This document shows positions 17,449-28,700 of a stretch of 51,324 nt of DNA, in pieces. The notes beneath the pieces are model-generated. The model was given only the letters and a program-made list of their open reading frames with translations, was not told where the DNA came from and searched no databases. Position numbers and translations under genes: made by a program. Every line of letters begins with the position of its first letter. Positions within the stretch are counted from its first letter, which is position 1. Source of the DNA: Flavobacteriales bacterium (GTDB lineage: Bacteria; Bacteroidota; Bacteroidia; Flavobacteriales_E; Vicingaceae); assembly GCA_020635825.1 (NCBI GenBank), contig JACJZA010000020.1:1-51324 (forward strand), written 5' to 3'.

Positions 17449-18282
17449 ATGAATTATATAGAAATAACAGCCATCATCTTACCTTTAGAAATGGGTAGAG
17501 ATATTCTCATTGCCGAGTTATCTGAAATAGGATTTGAGAGTTTTATAGAAACAGAAAATGGTATTCAAGCTTATATTCAGGCTGGTATGTTTAGTGAAAA
17601 ATTACTTCGCCAAATTTCTATTTTAAACCATCATGAGTTTAAGATTGATATAAAAATCAACGAAATAGAAGAGCAAAATTGGAATGAAGTCTGGGAGCAT
17701 AATTTTGAACCTATTAATGTAAATAATCAATGTTATATATATGCTCCATTTCATAACAAGAAAAACGAAATTGAATATAATATAGAAATTGAACCTAAAA
17801 TGTCTTTTGGAACTGGACATCATGAAACTACGTTTTTAATGATTTCTGAATTGTTGAAGATGGATTTAAGCAAAAAAAAGGTATTAGATATGGGCTGTGG
17901 AACAGGTGTGTTGGCAATACTGACAGAAATGAAAAATGCTGAAAATATTTTGGCAATTGACATAGATGAATGGGCTTACAATAATACAATAGAAAATGTT
18001 AATAGAAATAATTGCAAAAAAATAGAAGTATTAAAAGGGGAAGCAGAATTATTAAATGGTAAGAAATTTGATGTGGTGATAGCAAATATCAATAGAAATG
18101 TGTTGCTGAAAGATATGGAAAACTATGCCAAATCATTATCACCAAATGGAGAAATTTTGTTGAGTGGGTTTTTTATGTCTGATAAAGAAATATTGTTGGA
18201 AGAGACAAAAAAATACAATTTGCAATTAATAAGTTCTAATCAAAAAAATGATTGGATTTTATTACACTTAAAACTAGATTAA
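17449..18282 (+). CDS. prmA: ribosomal protein L11 methyltransferase
   Basis: PrmA methylates lysines and the N-terminus of ribosomal protein L11 using S-adenosylmethionine. The 277-aa product has the PrmA N-terminal substrate-binding domain, the linker motif MSFGTGHHETT, SAM motif I DMGCGTGVLAI, acidic loop IDIDEWA and the post-motif VIANINRNVL, equivalent to the AN(I)L signature of the family. The stop codon is followed immediately, with no spacing, by the ATG of the 1479-aa gene, so the two are probably co-transcribed. Confidence 0.95.
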   Translation: MNYIEITAIILPLEMGRDILIAELSEIGFESFIETENGIQAYIQAGMFSEKLLRQISILNHHEFKIDIKINEIEEQNWNEVWEHNFEPINVNNQCYIYAPFHNKKNEIEYNIEIEPKMSFGTGHHETTFLMISELLKMDLSKKKVLDMGCGTGVLAILTEMKNAENILAIDIDEWAYNNTIENVNRNNCKKIEVLKGEAELLNGKKFDVVIANINRNVLLKDMENYAKSLSPNGEILLSGFFMSDKEILLEETKKYNLQLISSNQKNDWILLHLKLD

Positions 18283-21200
18283 ATGCAAAAAATACTTGGA
18301 GTTATTCTTTTTCTTTTCTTCTTTATTGAAGGAAATGCTCAAATAAAAATTAAAAAATTCACTTCTGATTCAACTCTGTTTTTCCAAGAAATGGAGGAAT
18401 TTTTAACATATTCTCGAAAGGAAGATGGAAGATTAGTAATGGATGAATTTTCTTGGGATTGGTATGGTGGGAAATTTACTGAAGAACAGAAAAAAGGGGT
18501 TTACATGATTTGTAATTTAATGTTAGATAAGAAAAAAAGAGCCTTCCCTGATTTCAGAAATTACCTATTTAGTGTTTCACGTTTTGTAAACAGTAAATAT
18601 CAAACACCTCAATCCTTTGAAAGCTGGCAAAATATTTTAGTCAAGCTTATTAATGATAAAAGCAAAACCAATTTTAGTAAATATTTAGAAGCATGTAATA
18701 CCCTTTTTGATGAAAACGCTTTGTATAAATCTGCTGCTAATGTATGGACTGCAAATAATAATAATTACAGTTTTGGATATGATAGTTTACCTACTATTGA
18801 ATTTGAAGCATTGAACTTAACTTGTTATTCTAAAGGTGATAGTTCTGTTATTATGAATACAAAGGGTACATATTATCCCACCGAACAAGTTTGGTATGGA
18901 CAGGGAGGAAAAGTTACTTGGGAAAGAGCTGCTTACTCATCTGATTCAATGTATGCGGAAGTTTCGGACTATAGTATTGCACTTAAATCGCCAACTTATG
19001 ACATGGAAAATGTCATTTTTTATGATTTATATCTATTTGAAAAACCTATGAAAGGTGTTTTAAAAGAAAAAGTATTGGCTGGTATTTCTTTTGATGAAGC
19101 TACTTACCCTAGATTCGATTCATATGATAAGCGTATCTTAATTAAAGATATAGAAAAAGGGGTAGATTATATTGGAGGATTTTCTCAGCATGGAAGAAAA
19201 GTAGTTGGAAAAGGTGATGAAGAACAAGATGCCTTTGTTATTTTTTATCGTAATGATATGCCCTTTGTTAAGATGGCTTCTAAAACTTTTAGTATTAGAC
19301 CAGAAAGAATTAGTTCAGATATAGCATCAACGACCATTTACTTGAAATCAGATTCTATTTTTCATCCGGGTTTATCTTTTAAGTTTTTCCGTCAAGATAG
19401 AAAAGTGGCAATGATTAGAGATAGAGAAGGAATTAAAAATACGCCATATTTTGATTCATATCATCAGGTAGATATGGATTTTGAAGCTTTGTATTGGAAT
19501 ATTGATGATCCATTAGTGGAGTTTACAAACTTGATTGGTGGAACTAAAACGGATGCAATTTTTAATTCTACCAGTTTTTTTAATTTAGATGTTTATCATG
19601 ATATAGCAGGATTGTCAGACGTTAACCCTTTGTATCAATTAAAAACACTTGTAACTGAGTTAGATACTAACTATTTAACTGTTCCACAAGTTGCAAATTA
19701 TATGCGTTTGTCTAAAGAACAAACAATCACAGTATTATTAAATTTAGCTTATGCAGGCTTTCTTATTTTGGATTATGATAAAATGGATTTAATTGTACAA
19801 GATAAATTAATTAATTGGGTAAAAGCTAGCGCAGGTAAGGTGGATTATGATGTTATAGGCTTTTATTCAAAAATTAAAGGAGCCAGCAATGGAACTTTGA
19901 GTTTGTTGAATTATGATTTAAACTTACGTGGAGTTTATAGTGTTCATGTGAGTGATTCCCAAGAAGTAACCATTTTCCCCAAAAACAGAGAGTTAATCTT
20001 AAAAAAGAACAGAGATTTTGACTTTAGTGGAGTGGTTCAAGCAGGTCGTTTTGATATTATGGGAAGTGATTTTAAATTTTTATACGATGAATTTAAAATT
20101 GATATGCCAAATGTAGATTCATTAAGAATATATGCTGAAACTGGAGAGGTTGATGATTTAGGTAATCCCGTTATTCGACCAGTAAAAACAGTAATTAATA
20201 AAATACACGGAGATTTGTTAATTGATAAGCCTGATAATAAATCTGGAGTAAAACCATCTCATGAATACCCAATTCTTCATAGTTTTAAAGATTCTTATGT
20301 TTTTTACGATAGAAATTCAATTCAGGATGGACAATACAAAAAAGACGATTTCTATTTTCATGTTAAACCCTTTACCATTGATAGTTTAGATAATTTCAAT
20401 AACTCATCTCTTAAGTTTGATGGTACATTTATCTCAGCAGGTATTTTTCCTGATTTTGAAGAAACTTTAAAACTACAACCAGACCATTCATTAGGTTTCG
20501 TTAGAAATACTCCTCCGGATGGTTATCCAATGTATGGTGATAAGGGTACGTTTACCAATAAAATTGAAATGAGTCACGAAGGGTTGAAAGGTGATGGAAA
20601 ATTAGAATACATTACTTCAACAACTTATTCTGATGAATTTATATTCTTACCAGACTCAATGCATGCTGTTGCACAAAAATTTAACATAGAAGAAAGTCCG
20701 GTTGCTATTGAGTTTCCTCCAGCAGAAGGAGAAAATGTAAAAACAGTTTGGCGACCTAAGGAAGATTATATGACTCATACTCAAATTACAACGCCAATAA
20801 GAATGTATGATATGAAGTCAGTAATGCATGGTCAAACCAAAATTCAACCAGATGGATTGTATGGGGCAGGGACTTTTGAATTTGAGAAAGCAGAATTAGA
20901 CTCTAGAAAAATAAACTTTAAGTTTAAAGATTTTCAAGCAGATACCGCAGATTTTAGATTAAAAGATGCTGAAGTGGCTGGAGAACTAACATTTAAAACA
21001 GTAAATGTAAATGCTTACGTTACTTTTGATGGTAGATATGGTGAATTCAAATCAAATGGAGGAGGATCATTTATCGATTTTCCTCAAAATCAGTACATCT
21101 GTTATATGGATGAATTTAAATGGTACATGGATAATGATGATATTGAATTATCTGCAGGTGAACAAAAATCAACAGATGCTAGCGATGTGAAATTAGAGGG

Positions 21201-22722
21201 TGCTCAATTTATTTCAGTTCACCCTGAACAAGATTCTTTAAGTTTCTTTTCTACCAAAGCAAAGTATGATTTAAGAAAAAAGATAATCAATGCAGAAGGA
21301 GTGAAGTTTATGAATGTTGCTGATGCTATGGTTTATCCAGATAGTGGAAAAGTGGTGGTTGAAAAACAAGCAAAAATGAGAACGCTAAATAATGCTAAAG
21401 TAGTAGCAAGTTATATTACTCAATATCATCAAATTTATGATGCAACTGTTAATGTTTTTGGAAAAAGAAAATATGCAGGAACAGGAAGTATCGATTATAT
21501 TGATGAATTGAGTGTTTCACAAACAATATTTTTAGAAAATATAGGGGTTGATACAACAGGACAAACTTATGCTACGGGGCAAATTTCTGATTCAGCTCAA
21601 TTTAAACTTAGTCCATATTATGATTATAAAGGAAAGGTTAAATTATTTGCAAACAATGAATTCTTAACTTTCGATGGTCAAAGTAGAATTTTACATGATT
21701 GTGATTTGTTAGGTAAAAACTGGTTTTCATTTGAAGCAAAAATCAATCCTCAAGATATTTATATTCCTGTTGATAGCACAACAAAAGATGAAAGCGGGAA
21801 CCCACTTATAGCCAGTGTGTTGTTGAGTGCTGATTCATTGGGGGTTTATACTTCCTTTTTAAATAATAAGAAAAAATGGAGCCATGAAGAAGTTATTAAA
21901 GCTGAAGGTTTTTTGTATTATGATAAGGAAACTACAGAGTATAAAATTTCTAATAAGGATAAGTTGCAAGAAATGTCATTCAATGGTAATTACTTGAGTT
22001 TGAATACTAAAAATTGTAAAGCTTATGGTGAAGGAAAAATTAATTTAGGAGCAAATACAGGTCAAGTAAATATTAGTTCTGCAGGTACTGTTCAACATAA
22101 TCAATTAGATAATGAGGTTATATTTGACTTGGTGACCATTTTTGATTTCTTCTTTACTGAGGACGCTTTGAAAAAAATGGCAAAACGTATGCAAGAAGCC
22201 ACTGAATTAGATCCGATTAAATTAGATAGACCAACTTTTGAAAAAGGATTAAGAGAAGTGATTGGTAAAAATGAGGCGGATAAATTAATTGCCCAAGCTA
22301 ATTTATATGGTGAGATAAAAAAACTACCGGATGAATTAAAAAAATCGATTGTTTTTAACGATTTAAAATTTAAATGGGATGATAAAAATAAAAGATACAA
22401 GTCGTTTGGTAAGTTAGGAATAGTAAACATAGATAAAGAACAAGTAAATAAGTATGTAGAAGGTAAAGTAGAAATTATCAAAAAACGAAGTGGAGATATT
22501 TTAACCATTTATTTAGAAATAGATAGAAATAATTGGTATTTCTTTACTTATACAAGAGGTATTATGCAAGCTATTTCTTCTGATAATGATTTTAATACTG
22601 CCATTCAAGAAACAAAACCTGATAAACGTAAGTCTAAGGCAGAAAAAGGGCAAGAACCTTATCAGTTTATGTATTCTACAGAACGGAAAAAAACTGATTT
22701 TTTAAGAAAATTTGACGATTAA
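18283..22722 (+). CDS. large exported protein of unknown function, 1479 aa
   Basis: The product has a signal peptide ending at NAQ (about residue 19), no later membrane helix and no T9SS C-terminal domain. The body is predominantly beta, with repeated motifs of the kind 'disordered acidic turn, strand, G-x-(F/L)-x-(F/Y)'. Segments such as GKVTWERAAYSSDSMYAEV, GTFEFEKAELDSRKINF and AKYDLRKKIINAEGV look like successive rungs of a beta-jelly-roll or OstA/LptA-like fold; this is my reading, not a database match. It lies directly after prmA and before the giant SPOR protein, and so is likely a periplasmic or outer-membrane-associated envelope factor. Function unknown. Confidence 0.75.
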   Translation: MQKILGVILFLFFFIEGNAQIKIKKFTSDSTLFFQEMEEFLTYSRKEDGRLVMDEFSWDWYGGKFTEEQKKGVYMICNLMLDKKKRAFPDFRNYLFSVSRFVNSKYQTPQSFESWQNILVKLINDKSKTNFSKYLEACNTLFDENALYKSAANVWTANNNNYSFGYDSLPTIEFEALNLTCYSKGDSSVIMNTKGTYYPTEQVWYGQGGKVTWERAAYSSDSMYAEVSDYSIALKSPTYDMENVIFYDLYLFEKPMKGVLKEKVLAGISFDEATYPRFDSYDKRILIKDIEKGVDYIGGFSQHGRKVVGKGDEEQDAFVIFYRNDMPFVKMASKTFSIRPERISSDIASTTIYLKSDSIFHPGLSFKFFRQDRKVAMIRDREGIKNTPYFDSYHQVDMDFEALYWNIDDPLVEFTNLIGGTKTDAIFNSTSFFNLDVYHDIAGLSDVNPLYQLKTLVTELDTNYLTVPQVANYMRLSKEQTITVLLNLAYAGFLILDYDKMDLIVQDKLINWVKASAGKVDYDVIGFYSKIKGASNGTLSLLNYDLNLRGVYSVHVSDSQEVTIFPKNRELILKKNRDFDFSGVVQAGRFDIMGSDFKFLYDEFKIDMPNVDSLRIYAETGEVDDLGNPVIRPVKTVINKIHGDLLIDKPDNKSGVKPSHEYPILHSFKDSYVFYDRNSIQDGQYKKDDFYFHVKPFTIDSLDNFNNSSLKFDGTFISAGIFPDFEETLKLQPDHSLGFVRNTPPDGYPMYGDKGTFTNKIEMSHEGLKGDGKLEYITSTTYSDEFIFLPDSMHAVAQKFNIEESPVAIEFPPAEGENVKTVWRPKEDYMTHTQITTPIRMYDMKSVMHGQTKIQPDGLYGAGTFEFEKAELDSRKINFKFKDFQADTADFRLKDAEVAGELTFKTVNVNAYVTFDGRYGEFKSNGGGSFIDFPQNQYICYMDEFKWYMDNDDIELSAGEQKSTDASDVKLEGAQFISVHPEQDSLSFFSTKAKYDLRKKIINAEGVKFMNVADAMVYPDSGKVVVEKQAKMRTLNNAKVVASYITQYHQIYDATVNVFGKRKYAGTGSIDYIDELSVSQTIFLENIGVDTTGQTYATGQISDSAQFKLSPYYDYKGKVKLFANNEFLTFDGQSRILHDCDLLGKNWFSFEAKINPQDIYIPVDSTTKDESGNPLIASVLLSADSLGVYTSFLNNKKKWSHEEVIKAEGFLYYDKETTEYKISNKDKLQEMSFNGNYLSLNTKNCKAYGEGKINLGANTGQVNISSAGTVQHNQLDNEVIFDLVTIFDFFFTEDALKKMAKRMQEATELDPIKLDRPTFEKGLREVIGKNEADKLIAQANLYGEIKKLPDELKKSIVFNDLKFKWDDKNKRYKSFGKLGIVNIDKEQVNKYVEGKVEIIKKRSGDILTIYLEIDRNNWYFFTYTRGIMQAISSDNDFNTAIQETKPDKRKSKAEKGQEPYQFMYSTERKKTDFLRKFDD

Positions 22723-22742
22723 TTTTATTGAAATCTATTCCT

Positions 22743-22773
22743 TTTGCATCAATTATATATATTGTTATTTTTG
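22743..22773 (+). promoter_or_regulatory. consensus Bacteroidota promoter of the giant SPOR gene
   Basis: TTTG (22743-22746), a 19-base spacer and TATTTTTG (22766-22773) match the Bacteroidota primary-sigma consensus exactly. The ATG at 22787 follows 13 bases later. The box lies just past the stop of the preceding gene, which supports separate transcription and the choice of the 22787 start. Confidence 0.8.
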
Positions 22774-22786
22774 TACAAAACCTCGA

Positions 22787-25700
22787 ATGGTAAGAAATAG
22801 GGCATATAAGTTAGTTTTATTATTTATTGTAAGTATTATGTTTATTGGGCAAACAAGTGCTCAATATGCTTCTGAAGATGAATTAAAAAAAGCTGCTGAC
22901 AAGTATTTTATAGAACAGGATTATATAAAATCACTGCCTTTATTCTCTCAATTATTAAGTCTTTATCCTAAAGACGCAAACTACAATTACAAATACGGTG
23001 CTTCTTTCTTTTTTGCAAAAAGAGATAAAGAAGATGCTTTACGATATTTAAAGTTTGCCTGTGGAAATCCAAATGTAGATCCAAAAGCTTATTATTTCTT
23101 AGGATTAGTGTATCATCATAATTATAATTTTTCTGCTGCAGAGGTTAATTATAATAAATTCAAACAAAAAGGGAACTCCAAAGATGTAGCAGATTTAGAA
23201 GTTGATAGGAAAATTGAAATGTGTAAGAATGGAACTAGACTTCTTAAAAGTATGACAGATATTGGAGTGTTGTATAAAAAAGAAATTAAAGCAACAGACT
23301 TTTTTAGAAGCTATGATTTAAAAGGAATTGGTGGTAAAATTATTGTTAAGCCTGATGAGTTTAAAACCAAACTGGATATAAAGCGTAATGAGAACACCTT
23401 AATTCATTTAGGAGACCAACCTAAGATGGTCATTTTTTCATCTTATGGAGATGATGGAAAAACAGGAAAAGATATTTATCGTGTGATTAAGTTGCCTAAT
23501 GGAGAGTGGAGTAAACCAGCACCATTTGACGAAGCAGTTAATACTCCTTTTGATGAAGATTACCCTTTTTTACATCCAGATGGAAGAACACTTTACTTCA
23601 GTTCTAAAGGGTTTAACAGTATGGGAGGGTATGATATTTTTAAATCTGAATTAAATCCTCAAACAGGTAAATGGTCTTATCCTGAGAATTTAGATTTCCC
23701 AATCAATACACCAGATGATGATATTTTATTTATTTCTGATATAGATAATGAATTGGCATTCTTTGCTTCATCGAGAGCAAGTATGCAAGGAGAATTAACG
23801 GTATATAAAGTTCAAGTTGCTACTCAACCAGCTGAAAATTCTATTATTAAAGGGATTTTTATTGCAGAATCTAATCCTAGTTTAAAATCTGCTAAAATTT
23901 CTGTAATGGATGCAGAAAAAGAAAGAACTTATGGAGTATTTACATCTAGCAAAGAAGATGGGGGATATGTTTTAGTTTTCCCTGGAAATGGTGGGAAATT
24001 TAAAATTCTTGTAGAAACCTTAGACGAATCTCCTATACATTCAGCCATAATTGAAATACCAAGAATTGATGGTTTCAGAGCCTTAAAGCAAGAACTTAGA
24101 TTAGTAGGACAAGGAGATAATGAAAAATTAGTGGTGAAAAACTTGTTTGATGAAACTGACGAGTTTGACATTACAGATCCTTTGATTGTAGAGAATTTAT
24201 TAAAAGTAAAAGCTAAGTTAGATGTCAATTTAACCGAAGAAGAGCTTAATAATAAACTTAATAATCAGAATACTACCGCTTCAGATTATGCAGATTTATC
24301 TGATGAACAATTGGTTACCAAAACAACTAAGCAAGCAGATGAAATTATTGCAAAATCAAAAGAAGCAAAAAAGCAATCTGATTACAGTTATGCATTAGCT
24401 CAGAAAAAAAGCAATGAAGCTAAACAACTTTTTGGAGAATCCTTAAAACTCGAAAAAGAAGCTGAACAAGAAACAAATGTTGATGTTAAACAGCAAAAAT
24501 TAAATGAAGCTGCTAAAACTAAAATGAAAGCAGCTAAGTTAGTTGATGAAACCATCGCTGCTCTTAACTTAGCAAAAGCAATTGAAAGCCAGTCTGTTGA
24601 AATAAAAACAGATGTAGAAAAAGTAGAAAAAATTAAAAAACAAGTTGCCTCAAATGTCGCATCAGGAAATAGACCAGAGGCAGAAAATAATTTAGCTGAG
24701 TTAGAAAAAATTTCTGAAGCAAGCTATTTGAATCAATCAAGTTTAAATACAGAGAAAAAGTTAGCTGAAGAAAAGCTAACTGAAAAAGAAATTGAATACA
24801 ACAAATCAAGAAACGAAGTAAATGAATTAAAAAACAGAGAAATTGAAATTAATACTTCGATTGCTGATGCTGAAAAACAATTGGCAGCAACTAATAAAAA
24901 GAGCGATAAAGAAAATATTACCACTCAAATTAACGCTTTAAAAATTGATTTAGAGGATGTTAAGTATGATTTAGCTACAGCTAAAAAAGAAGAAGAAGTA
25001 TTAAGTAAAGAACTCAATTCTTTAAAAAACTCGACCAATACTTTTAGCTCAATTGCAGACAATGTTGCAAAAAACTCTAACACTCAACCACAAAGTAATG
25101 TCGACAAATTAGCCTTAGATAATGATGTAGTTTATTTTGAAAATCAAGGGTTAGTTGGTGTTTATAGTGGCGAAGAAACAACTAATGAGTTTGCAGAAAA
25201 CAATACTTCTACCACTGTAGAATCTAATCAAGTTGATTTAACTGCATTGGCATCAGAATATTCAGTGATCAACGAAGAAGGAAAAATTATAGATTACAAT
25301 ACCGATTTCAGTAGCAAACTTGTTGAAGCTGATAATAATGATAATGAATATCAAAAAAACTTAGCATTGGCTAAAGTAAATCAAGATTGGTCGATGGCAA
25401 TTGGTGAAGAAATTGAAATTAAAGAAAAGCAATTGGCTGCCAGTGATGATTTGAATGAAAAAATCAACTTAGAAAGTAAAATCAATCAGCTAAAAACACT
25501 ACAGGAAGAAAAACAGAAAGAGGCCAATAAAAATATGACAATAGCAGAAGTATTAGCTTCTGATAATGAAAATGAAGTAGTTGAATCTGAAAATATTACT
25601 GATGCTTCCGGAAATATTATTGATTATGAAACTCAATTTAATGATGAGATAGCAACTATTGAAAATAGTAATGGAAGCGGTGATGAAAAAGCAGCCGTTT

Positions 25701-28700
25701 ATTCAAAATGGAACAATGCCATCGATCAAGAAATTTTATTGAAAAACATCGAGTTAGAACAAGCTAATGACGAAGAAAAATTAGCCATTGAAAATAGAAT
25801 TGCTGAGTTAAATGCTCAAAAATTAGATAATGAAAATAAAATTGAGGAATACACAAATGCTGAAGTATTAGCCAATGAAACGAATGTAAATGAAAATACC
25901 TCAGAAAATGCAATTGCTAATAATGTAAAAAATAATCTTAATAATAATACAAACTATCAAAACATCCTTGACGAAAATGGTGAAGTAGTAGATTATGGTT
26001 CGAACTATCAATCAGAAATTGAAAATGCTGATAATTTGGTAGACGAAAAATCTGCTTTAACATCAAAAGAATCCATCACCAAATCATGGATAAATGATAT
26101 TGATAGTGAAATAGCTTACCAAGAAGAACAACTAGCTCTTGCTAATAACGATTCTGATAAAGAAGTAATTAAGTCGAAAATTAATGACTTAAATGCTGAG
26201 AAAAATGAAAGACAAGAAGAATTAGTGAATTATCAATTAGCGATGGCTAATACAGAAACTGTTGATACTGAAGCTTCTAATGTTATTGCTGAAGAAACTT
26301 CTAATACAGCAAATGTAAATAACAATAATGTTTCAAACATCGTGTCAAATAAAGATGTTTTGGATTACCAGGCTTCAGAGCAAGATGCGAATTTGAATTT
26401 AGCTTACAATAATGAATTTCAGTACAATGGAGAACAGTCTAAAAAAGAAATGGCGAATGTAAATGCATTGAAAAATGAGGCTGTGAATTTATACTCAGAT
26501 GCTGAACAAAAAAACAATGAAATTGTAAACATTGAAAATGTAGAAGAAAGAGCTGAAGCTATAAAAGAAGTGAATAAAATTAAAGAAGATGCTGAGAGAA
26601 AAGAATTAGAAATTGCTCGAGTATACGAGAAATCTAATAAATCGGAGTTTTACAACAACCAAGCGGTACTTTCTCAATTAAAATCTCAAAATAACAGAAA
26701 TAACCAAAACGTAACTGTTGCCGATTTAATGGAAGATGAAGCTTATAATTATTTTGAACAGGCTCAAAATGAGAGAAACAAAGCTTTTGCAGCGGCTTCA
26801 TTTACATCTAAAGAAAGTGCATTGCAAAAAGCTTATAATTTAGAATTACAGGCTTTAGACAAGCAAAACAAAGCCATTGCACTTTATGCCGGTAATAAAA
26901 ATATCGACGATGTTTATGCAAATGTTTCCAGTAAACCTAGTACTACTAATAACAGTAGCACTAATGTAGCGTCCAATAATAATGTAGCTAATAATACTAC
27001 AGAGCTAAATAATAATACTGAAACTCTTGCAGAAAACAACAATATATCAACAAAAACTTATTCAGAAGAGTCGCCTATTTACCAACCTGCTTCTATTAGT
27101 TTACCATCTGACCAAGAAAAGATAAAAGCACAACAATTAGAAAAAGAAGCTGAAGAATTGGAAGCTGAAGCTCAAGTTTTAACTGATAGTGCTAATGTTG
27201 TTTCGAAGAAGAAAGAAAAAGATGATTTATTGCTTCAGGTGGAAGATTTAAAAACAAAAGCAGCTCAAAAAAGAAAAGAAGCTGAAGTGCTTTATGCTAA
27301 AGCTGAAGAGTTAAAAGCTGAAGATGCTGAATTGGCTGACAACTTAATGGAAAACAGAACGGCACTTAGTAATGAAAAAATTAATAATGAAGAAAAAGAA
27401 GTTCTTGCTTCTTTAAGTAGCGATGAAGTAAATAATATTACCACTTCATCTGATTTTGTAGCTTATTCTGAAGCAAAAAAAGAATCGAGAAGATTGATAA
27501 AAGAAGCTGAAATTAGCTATATAGAAGCCGATAAATACCAACAAGAAGCAGAAGATGAAAAAGCTTTAGGCGTAAGTTTAAATGCTTTAGCTGCAGGAGC
27601 AGAAGGGGATAGAAAAGCCAAACTTTTAGGTCAGATTGAGCAATTGAAAGCTATGATTGCTGCAAACGAACAAAAAGCGAATGATGAAAGAACAAGAGCT
27701 ACCGAAAAAGAGATTAAAGCCTTATCTAAAACCAATGAAGCGAATGATTTAATTGCAGGAAATACTTCAGCTGATAAGATTAAAACTCTTGAGAAAATTA
27801 ACTACTACAATCCAACTGTTATAGAAGATGCTGTTGCTAATAACAATCAATTGGCTGATAATACCAACAATACTTCTAACAACAACAGCAGGTTGAATGA
27901 AAATAATGTAGAGGAAGAGAATAATTTAACTGAAGAAATAGCTGAAAACACGAATAATGTTACCGAAGAAAATGTAAATGAAAATACAACTAACACCAAC
28001 ATTGATAATGAAGCCAACATTGAAAACATTGTAGAAGAAAATGCAGCAGAGAATAACATTGTAAATGAAGTTGAATCTACAACGAATGAAAATACGACAA
28101 CTAATAATAATGTTGTTGAGAATGAAGTGGCAGAAAACAATATTAATATAGAAGAAGAAAATGTGGTAGAAAACAACACTGTCACTAACAATGAAACAAA
28201 TAATGAGTTTGAAAACGAAACAGAATTAGAAAATGAAGCAGAAACTATTGCTGAAACTAATACTGTTTCTAATAACACAGCTTCAAATAATAACACTATA
28301 AATGAAGAAACGGCTACATTAAATGAAGTAGTAGCTAATTCCACTAACTCAAATGTGGATGAAGTACCAACAGTACTTACTTCTCCAATTTTTGTGTTAA
28401 CTGCTAATAAATCGAATTATAGCAATAATAAACCGATTCCAACTACAGAAAAACTACCGGAAGGATTGGTATTTAAAGTTCAGATTGGAGCATTTAGAAA
28501 TCCTATTCCACAAGATCACTTTAGAGGTTTTGCACCTATTATGGCTGAAGATGCAGGAAATGGAATTACTCGTTATACGGCAGGGTTATTTAAAACCTTT
28601 AACATGGCAAACGAGGCCAAAGTGGCAATTCGTTCAATTGGTTATAACGACGCTTTTGTGGTGGCTTTCTATAACGGAAAACGAATTTCAATTAACGAAG

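Noticed and set aside
22712..22786. Upstream start for the giant SPOR gene
   Set aside because: These 25 codons overlap the preceding gene and the consensus promoter at 22743-22773, and they come before, not as part of, the signal peptide that begins at 22787.
27847..28344. Open frame of 165 codons on the minus strand within the giant SPOR gene
   Set aside because: It mirrors the Asn/Glu/Thr-rich repeats of the plus-strand gene (giving Ser/Val/Phe-rich peptide); no promoter or own features. The same holds for 29083-29388.
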